Positions 5,654 to 10,057 of a stretch of DNA of 10,057 bases are shown piece after piece. This DNA is from Xanthobacteraceae bacterium (GTDB lineage: Bacteria > Pseudomonadota > Alphaproteobacteria > Rhizobiales > Xanthobacteraceae). The notes beneath the pieces were generated by a model. It was not told where the DNA came from, made no database searches, and was given only the letters and a program-made list of their open reading frames with translations. The position numbers and the translations under genes are program-made. Location: NCBI GenBank assembly GCA_025929595.1, contig JAICQA010000070.1, positions 1 through 10,057 on the forward strand, in the 5' to 3' direction. Numbering within the stretch: the stretch's first letter is position 1; every line of letters starts with the position of its first letter.

Positions 5654-6934
5654 CTAGGCAGGTTCAGCGCACGCCTTCGCCCGCTCGAGCAGCAGCTTCT
5701 TCTCCCGCTCGTTCTCGGTCATCGCCGCCGCGCGCTCGAACTCGGCCTGCGCTTCCGCCATTCGTCCGAGCTTCTTGAGGAAATCCCCGCGCACGCTTGG
5801 CAGCAGGTGATAGTTTCTCAGCACCGGCTCATTGTTCAGCGCGTCGACGATCTCAAGTCCTGCCGCCGGCCCCATCAGCATCCCGAGCGCGACCGCGCGG
5901 TTGAGCTCGATCACCGGCGAGGGCGCACGCTCGGCGAGCGCACCGTAGATGCCGACGATCCGCGCCCAATCAGTGTCGTCCGCCTTGCGTGCCCGTGCGT
6001 GGCACGCCGCCAGCGCCGCCTGGAGGGAATAGGGACCAAGCGCGATTTTGTTCTCCTTTGCGAGCGACTCCGCGCGTTCGAGAGCCGTGAGTCCGCGCCG
6101 GATCAGGAATTGGTCCCATCGCGAACGGTCCTGATCGAGCAGCAGGATCGGCTCGCCGTTTGCGTCGACGCGCGCCGACAGACGCGACGCCTGGATTTCC
6201 ATGAGCGCCAGTAGTCCGTGCACTTCAGGCTCCTGCGGCGCGAGGCCGGAAAGCGCGCGCCCGAGCCGCAGCGCTTCCTCGCACAGCGCCGGCCGCATCC
6301 AGCTCGCGCCGGACGTCGCCGAGTAGCCTTCGTTGAAGATGAGATAGATCACTTCCAGCACCGAGGCGAGGCGCCCCGCGCGCTCCTCGCCGCGTGGCAC
6401 TTCGAACGGCACGCGCGCCTCGGTGAGCGCGCGCTTCGCCCGCACGATGCGCTGCGCCATCGTCGGCTCGGGCACGAGGAACGCCCGCGCGATCTCGTCG
6501 GTGGTGAGACCGCCGAGGAGTCTCAGCGTGAGCGCGGCCCGCGCCTCGGTCGAAAGCACGGGATGGCACGCCGTGAAGATCAGGCCGAGCCGCTCGTCGC
6601 CGATGTCGTCGTCGAGCGCCGTTTCAAGGTCGGGCCGGGCAGCTTCAAGCTGTGCCTCGATCTCGCGTGCGGCTTCGTCTTCCTTGCGCGCCGCGAGCTT
6701 GAGCCGCCGCAGCCGGTCGATGCCGCGGTTCTTGGCGGTCTGCATCAGCCACGCAGCGGGGTTGTCGGGCACGCCCGTCCCAGGCCACTTTTCGAGCGCC
6801 GCCACCAGCGCGTCCTGCGCCAGCTCTTCAGCCAGGCCCACGTCGCGCACCATGCGCGCGAGCCTCGCGATCAGTTTCGGGGCTTCGATGCGCCAGACCG
6901 CGTCGATCGTCTGATTTGTATCGGCAGCCGTCAC
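5654..6934 (-). CDS. RNA polymerase ECF sigma factor, ECF42 group (DUF6596 extension)
   Basis: This alternative sigma factor has 426 residues, about twice a normal ECF sigma. Region 2 is at about 12-80 (ARMVRDVGLAEELAQDALVAALEKWP, then NPAAWLMQTAKNRGIDRLRR), and region 4 at about 115-170 (LTLRLLGGLTTDEIARAFLVPEPTMAQRIVRAKRAL). The rest is the long C-terminal extension with YLIFNEGYSATSG (197-209) and helical TPR-like repeats, the mark of the ECF42 group. These sigma factors usually lack an anti-sigma gene and are linked to a DGPF-domain gene, as here (47 bp upstream). The extension is thought to take over control. The start codon is GTG; an in-frame stop just upstream and no ATG before residue 28 leave little choice. 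The GTG sits in a hairpin. The inducing signal is unknown. Confidence 0.93.
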   Translation of the reverse strand: MTAADTNQTIDAVWRIEAPKLIARLARMVRDVGLAEELAQDALVAALEKWPGTGVPDNPAAWLMQTAKNRGIDRLRRLKLAARKEDEAAREIEAQLEAARPDLETALDDDIGDERLGLIFTACHPVLSTEARAALTLRLLGGLTTDEIARAFLVPEPTMAQRIVRAKRALTEARVPFEVPRGEERAGRLASVLEVIYLIFNEGYSATSGASWMRPALCEEALRLGRALSGLAPQEPEVHGLLALMEIQASRLSARVDANGEPILLLDQDRSRWDQFLIRRGLTALERAESLAKENKIALGPYSLQAALAACHARARKADDTDWARIVGIYGALAERAPSPVIELNRAVALGMLMGPAAGLEIVDALNNEPVLRNYHLLPSVRGDFLKKLGRMAEAQAEFERAAAMTENEREKKLLLERAKACAEPA

Positions 6935-6946
6935 GGCCGCCGATAC
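6918..6946 (-). promoter_or_regulatory. Hairpin enclosing the sigma-factor start codon
   Basis: On the mRNA, arms GUAUCGGC and GCCGAUAC (8 bp), one G-U pair, and GCCG/CGGC (4 bp) make a 13-bp stem with loop UGA. The GUG start codon (6932-6934) occupies the tip: its first G is the last paired base and its U and G are in the loop. Only a weak GAGAUGG Shine-Dalgarno candidate lies just outside the stem, 13 bases before the GUG. The structure may restrain sigma translation relative to the upstream DGPF gene, or serve as a dyad binding site on DNA. Its presence is read from the sequence; its role is inferred. Confidence 0.5.
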
Positions 6947-6981
6947 ACCATCTCATTGAAGTCAGCGCAAGCCGGCGCGGC

Positions 6982-7404
6982 TCACTTCTTCTGCTGCTGC
7001 GCAATCTCGTCGCCGAGCTTGCGATGCAGATCGACCGCCGGGCTCTCGCCGAAGTCCTCGAGCTCGAACACCTGCCGAATCTCGAGCTCGCTCTCGCCCG
7101 CATGCGGGTTGGGGCAGCGCTTCATCCACTCGATCGCCTCAGCCTTCGACTTGACGTCGATGATCCAGTAACCGGCGACAAGCTCCTTCGTCTCGGCAAA
7201 CGGGCCGTCGATTACGGTGCGCTTGTCGCCGTTGAAGCGGATGCGCGCGCCCTTCGCACTCGACTGGAGGCCGTTGCCGTCGAGCATGATGCCGGCCTTC
7301 ACCATCTCCTCGTTGAACTTGCCCATCGCGGCCAGCATCTCCTCGGACGGCATCACGCCCGCTTCGGAATCCTTGCTGGCCTTGACGATCACCATGAAAC
7401 GCAT
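6982..7404 (-). CDS. YciI-related DGPF-domain protein, ECF42 partner
   Basis: A 140-residue soluble protein of the YCII superfamily. It starts MRFMVIVKASKDSEAG, has a helix with PSEEMLAAMGKFNEEMVKAGIML, and carries the defining DGPF motif at 66-69 (VIDGPFAETKELVAGYWIIDV). The HAGESELEIRQVFE segment closes the fold. DGPF proteins are regularly encoded beside ECF42 sigma factors and belong to the ECF42 regulon in studied cases; their biochemical role is not established. The start ATG has a strong AAGGAG site with a seven-base spacer. It is the first gene of the DGPF-sigma operon and lies directly downstream of a TGTCGA-N17-CGTC promoter match. A charged tail (LGDEIAQQQKK) extends beyond the domain. 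Confidence 0.9.
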   Translation of the reverse strand: MRFMVIVKASKDSEAGVMPSEEMLAAMGKFNEEMVKAGIMLDGNGLQSSAKGARIRFNGDKRTVIDGPFAETKELVAGYWIIDVKSKAEAIEWMKRCPNPHAGESELEIRQVFELEDFGESPAVDLHRKLGDEIAQQQKK

Positions 7405-7471
7405 CGGTCATCTCCTTTTTCTGTGCCGGGCGGACAGGGGTGAGCGTTTTGTGCCCGGTTTCTGTCATCAC

Positions 7472-7498
7472 GACGAACGGGCCGGGCCTGGATCGACA
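7472..7498 (-). promoter_or_regulatory. ECF42-type promoter upstream of the DGPF-sigma operon
   Basis: On the minus strand TGTCGA (7498-7493) is followed by 17 bases and CGTC (7475-7472). The motif reported for ECF42 sigma factors is TGTCGA at -35 and CGA/TC at -10, so both boxes match exactly with standard ECF spacing. Transcription would begin about 65 bases before the DGPF ATG. The site lies between the penicillin-binding-protein stop and the DGPF gene, which implies that the sigma factor activates its own operon. Confidence 0.75.
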
Positions 7499-7521
7499 GG
7501 GTGGCAGAATCTTTTTCGGGA

Positions 7522-9876
7522 CTAGCGGTCGCAAATGCGCCGGGGACCGCCGCCGAAGGGCTGATAAGTACAATCTGACTCATCGAAAGAGCTGTAAAAT
7601 TGCGAGCAAACGTCGATATTGCAGATGGCGTCGCTTCGGCCCTTGGCCGGGTTGCGCGAAGCCTGTTCTGACGGCCTGCCGGACTGTGCGCCAATGTCGC
7701 AGATCTGGCGGGGGCCGCTGAAGGGCTGGTAGGTGCAATCCGAGGCCTGGAACGAGCGATAGGCGGAGGCGCATGCCCGATAGTCGCAAAGCGGCCGCGA
7801 GGTATTTTCCGAGGCTGCCGCCGGCTGGACGGTCGCAGTGGCTTGGGGGGCGGGCGGCGCTTGCTGAATAGGCGGTTGCCTGACCTCCGCCACTGGCGCG
7901 TCGCTGTTGCCCGCTGGAGGTGCGGCCTCCTGCATGAAGCGCTTCCACATCGTGGCCGGCAGGCCGCCGCCAACGACCCGCTCCATAGGCGTGCCGTCGT
8001 CATTGCCGACCCACACCCCGACGATCAGCGACTCATTGAATCCGATGAACCAGGCATCGCGATGGTTCTGGCTCGTACCGGTTTTTCCGGCGGCGAATTC
8101 GCCGAGCGCGGCTGCGCGGCCGGTTCCCCGTTCAACCACAAGCCGGAGGAGGTCGATCATCGATTGTCTCTCGGGTCCGATGGCCTGCTCCGAGTCGAGA
8201 TGCGGCCGGACGCTGCGCAGCCGCTTATCACTGTCGATTCCCAGAGCCGCGACACCCCAGGGCTCACGCAGCCGCCCCGACTGCAGCGATGCGAAGGCAC
8301 TCGTCAGATCGAGGAGACTTACTTCGACCGCACCGAGCGCCATGCTCGGCAAAGGCGGAAGCTCGGCATCGATTCCGAGATCGCGCGCGGCCGCGATCAC
8401 CTTGTCCAGACCGACCTGCATGGCCAGGCGTACTGCCGCGGTGTTGACCGATTGCGCGAACGCGTCGGCGAGCGTCATGCGGCCATACTTCCGATCGGCG
8501 AAATTTTCCGGCTGCCAGCCTTTGATCTCGATCGGCCCCGCGTCGATCGTGTCCTCTGGTGAATAGCCGGCCCGCAAGGCTGCGAGGTAAACGAACAGCT
8601 TGAACGCCGACCCCGGATGGCGATTGGCCTCGGCCGCACGGTTGAATTGACTCTTGCCGTAGTCTCGCCCACCGACCATGGCCAGAACGGCGCCATCGGG
8701 ACGCAACGCAACCAGGGCTGCCTCCGACACATTGGCCCGGTCGCCCTGCTCGGCGAGGGTCGTCTCCACGATCGACTCTGCTAAACCCTGCAATTCGGGC
8801 ACGAGCGTCGTCCGCACGCGCAACGTGCCGGTGAACGACCCGGTCAGGTCCGCCGCCTCCTTTGCAACCCATCCGGCAAACCATGATTCGGCGCGCGACA
8901 CATCCGTCGCGAAGGCAAGCTCTGCCGGATTTGCCTCCGCCTCGGCAGCCGCCTCGGCGTCGATGGCGCCGGTCGCCACCATCGCATCGAGGACGACACC
9001 GGCCCGCGCCCGCGCCGTCTCCAGATCGCGCAACGGATTGTAAAGTGATGGTGCCCGCACCAGGCCTGCGAGCATCGCGGCTTCGGCGAGCGTCAGGTCG
9101 GAGGGATGCTTGTCGAAGTAAAGCCGGGCGGCCGCAGCCATGCCGTGCGCGCCGGCGCCCATATAGACGCTGTTGAGGTAGCGGGTAATGATTTCGTCCT
9201 TGCTGAGACGCAGTTCCAGCCAGACCGCCGTGAGCGCTTCGCGCAGTTTGCGCGTGTAGGTTCGGTCGTTGCCCAGCATGCGAATTTTGACGAGTTGCTG
9301 GGTAATCGTGCTGCCGCCCTCGACGATTTCGCCTGCTTCGAAGTTGCGCCGCATCGCGCGCACGATGCCCTGCGGATCGAAGCCGAAATGACTATAGAAG
9401 CGCCGGTCTTCGACGCTGAGCACGGCCTGAACGAGATGGTCGGGAAATTCCTCTCGCGAGGCGTCCGCAACCTTGAGTGGCCCGACTCGTCCAAGCGGCT
9501 CGCCGCCGGCCGCCTCGATCAGCAGGGCCGGTCTCTCAACCTCGCCTTTCGGCTGGTCGAGGGGCAAATCATGCAGCGCCCACAACATCGCTCCGGAGAC
9601 AAGAAGTGTGAACGCGATCGTGAGCGCGACGATCGTTAGGCCGAAGCGGCGCAAGACGCGGAGGTCGGAACTTGACGCGCTTCGAGAATGTTGTTCGTGG
9701 CCATGCAGTCTTCTCGCACCAAAGCGCGCGCGAAGACGCCGTGCGGCCGCTCTCAGATCGCCGCCCACCGCGTAGAAAAGTTCACGGCCCGCCGCCGCCG
9801 TGCGGCTTGCGCCGCGATCTCTTGGGCTCTGGTCCGCGCGAGATTCCGCAGTTTGCTCTTCGGGCGGCACAGGCAT
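7522..9876 (-). CDS. Class A penicillin-binding protein (PBP1A-like) with C-terminal Cys-rich tandem repeats
   Basis: This bifunctional peptidoglycan synthase polymerises lipid II and cross-links peptides in the periplasm. The 784 residues comprise a cytoplasmic basic N-terminus (1-75), one membrane anchor (about 77-100) and a glycosyltransferase domain, with catalytic Glu156 in SVEDRRFYSHFG, then GGSTITQQLVKI (187-198) and RKLREALTAVWLELRLSKDEIITRYLN. The transpeptidase domain has the nucleophile Ser423 in SAFK (423-426), SVN (476-478) and KTGT (598-601), so all catalytic motifs are intact. A Pro/Ala/Gln-rich linker (about 655-690) leads to two Cys-rich repeats (697-726 and 752-782) resembling BA14K domains. 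No strong Shine-Dalgarno site precedes the ATG. It is codirectional with the DGPF-sigma operon downstream, but that operon has its own promoter. The exact paralogue (PbpC, MrcA or other) is not decided, so no symbol is given. Confidence 0.93.
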   Translation of the reverse strand: MPVPPEEQTAESRADQSPRDRGASRTAAAGRELFYAVGGDLRAAARRLRARFGARRLHGHEQHSRSASSSDLRVLRRFGLTIVALTIAFTLLVSGAMLWALHDLPLDQPKGEVERPALLIEAAGGEPLGRVGPLKVADASREEFPDHLVQAVLSVEDRRFYSHFGFDPQGIVRAMRRNFEAGEIVEGGSTITQQLVKIRMLGNDRTYTRKLREALTAVWLELRLSKDEIITRYLNSVYMGAGAHGMAAAARLYFDKHPSDLTLAEAAMLAGLVRAPSLYNPLRDLETARARAGVVLDAMVATGAIDAEAAAEAEANPAELAFATDVSRAESWFAGWVAKEAADLTGSFTGTLRVRTTLVPELQGLAESIVETTLAEQGDRANVSEAALVALRPDGAVLAMVGGRDYGKSQFNRAAEANRHPGSAFKLFVYLAALRAGYSPEDTIDAGPIEIKGWQPENFADRKYGRMTLADAFAQSVNTAAVRLAMQVGLDKVIAAARDLGIDAELPPLPSMALGAVEVSLLDLTSAFASLQSGRLREPWGVAALGIDSDKRLRSVRPHLDSEQAIGPERQSMIDLLRLVVERGTGRAAALGEFAAGKTGTSQNHRDAWFIGFNESLIVGVWVGNDDGTPMERVVGGGLPATMWKRFMQEAAPPAGNSDAPVAEVRQPPIQQAPPAPQATATVQPAAASENTSRPLCDYRACASAYRSFQASDCTYQPFSGPRQICDIGAQSGRPSEQASRNPAKGRSDAICNIDVCSQFYSSFDESDCTYQPFGGGPRRICDR
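7531..7788 (-). repeat. Region encoding two Cys-rich BA14K-like repeats in the penicillin-binding protein
   Basis: Residues 697-726 and 752-782 share the pattern C-x4-C-x11-C-x11/12-C with YxSF, SDCTYQPF, GP and R-x-I-C in common, separated by a 25-residue linker. The pattern resembles the BA14K family (C..RYRSF..xSGTY..x.G.R..C) but has an extra Cys before TYQPF. Codons differ between the copies, so the duplication is not recent. Confidence 0.65.
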
Positions 9877-9901
9877 GGACTTGACCAGGAGCGACGGCTT
9901 T

Positions 9902-9937
9902 TGTCGATCAACGTACGACTGTCGATCAACGTACGAC
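9902..9937. repeat. Perfect 18-bp tandem direct repeat
   Basis: TGTCGATCAACGTACGAC occurs twice with no gap (9902-9919 and 9920-9937), starting 26 bp upstream of the penicillin-binding-protein ATG. Each unit contains the palindrome CGTACG. It may be a slippage duplication in the 5' leader or paired protein-binding sites about 1.7 helical turns apart. Confidence 0.75.
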
Positions 9938-9994
9938 GCGCGATTTCGTTGCCCGAAGCGCTCGATTCATGCGAGCCGGCCGCCCGGCATCCTC

Positions 9995-10023
9995 TTGACG
10001 ATCGCCTCGCTCCATGATGCAGT
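9995..10023 (+). promoter_or_regulatory. Possible rightward sigma-70-type promoter before the operator
   Basis: TTGACG (9995-10000) is a good -35 box; 17 bases later TGCAGT (10018-10023) is a poor -10 (three of six matches). The TetR-type palindrome begins directly after it, which would fit repression of a gene beyond the right edge. Speculative. Confidence 0.2.
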
Positions 10024-10041
10024 AGTAACCAGTTGGTTACT
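10024..10041. promoter_or_regulatory. TetR-type operator palindrome
   Basis: AGTAACCAGTTGGTTACT has 8-bp arms (AGTAACCA/TGGTTACT) around two central bases. The size, symmetry and TAACCA/TGGTTA sequence resemble operators of TetR/AcrR regulators that govern efflux systems. A regulator or pump gene would be expected just beyond the right edge. Whether it also affects the penicillin-binding-protein gene, 148 bp to the left, is unknown. Confidence 0.5.
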
Positions 10042-10057
10042 TAAGCCGCCCCGGCAA

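Larger units (their letters stand above)
9877..10057. other. Upstream region of the penicillin-binding-protein gene, no supported CDS
   Basis: This 181-bp stretch runs to the window edge. It holds an 18-bp tandem repeat and a TetR-type palindrome (listed separately). Only very short open frames are present, such as 29 codons on the minus strand from 10015, without a ribosome-binding site. No convincing promoter for the penicillin-binding-protein gene was found. Confidence 0.4.

Noticed and set aside
5640..5656. T-run just after the sigma-factor stop codon as an intrinsic terminator
   Set aside because: The T-run follows the stop codon directly, but no GC stem was found immediately before it; the palindrome comes after it. 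Termination, if any, is better assigned to the nested element.
9926..10015. 29-codon minus-strand open frame upstream of the PBP gene
   Set aside because: No ribosome-binding site and no recognisable sequence; the length is expected by chance.

Overview
This window looks like a chromosomal segment from a GC-rich alphaproteobacterium, probably Hyphomicrobiales (Bradyrhizobium/Xanthobacteraceae-like). The reasons are the codon use, an ECF42-type sigma factor with its DGPF partner, a BA14K-like Cys repeat tail, intergenic palindromes with a core resembling CATGGCCGGG, and many GANTC (CcrM-type) sites in one intergenic stretch. The genus is an inference. No tRNA, rRNA, CRISPR array, insertion sequence or phage gene was seen.

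Layout. At 1-173 is the end of a TRAP transporter large permease. At 174-496 is a gene-free stretch with a dense cluster of GANTC sites and several small hairpins. At 497-2766 (minus strand) is a tungstate ABC transporter operon in the order tupB-tupC-tupA. Divergent from it at 2854-3738 (plus) is a one-component regulator: an excisionase-type HTH joined to a periplasmic-binding-protein-like effector domain, very likely the oxyanion sensor for the operon. An 8-bp inverted repeat lies between the two. At 3809-5503 (plus) a TetR-family regulator and a D-2-hydroxyacid dehydrogenase form a two-gene unit. Its end runs into a nested palindromic element (5466-5646) that supplies the last residues of the dehydrogenase and sits between convergent genes.

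At 5654-7404 (minus) are a DGPF/YciI-like gene and an ECF42 sigma factor. The pair is preceded by TGTCGA-N17-CGTC at 7472-7498, which fits the promoter reported for this sigma group and implies autoregulation. The sigma GTG start codon lies at the tip of a 13-bp hairpin. At 7522-9876 (minus) is a class A penicillin-binding protein with an unusual secreted tail carrying two Cys-rich repeats. At 9877-10057 is a regulatory region with a perfect 18-bp tandem repeat and a near-perfect TetR-type operator palindrome at the right edge.

No clearly new multi-gene system is evident. The best leads are regulatory: the ECF42 promoter with the start-codon hairpin, the tungstate regulator with its inverted repeat, the Cys-repeat tail of the penicillin-binding protein, and the GANTC cluster.
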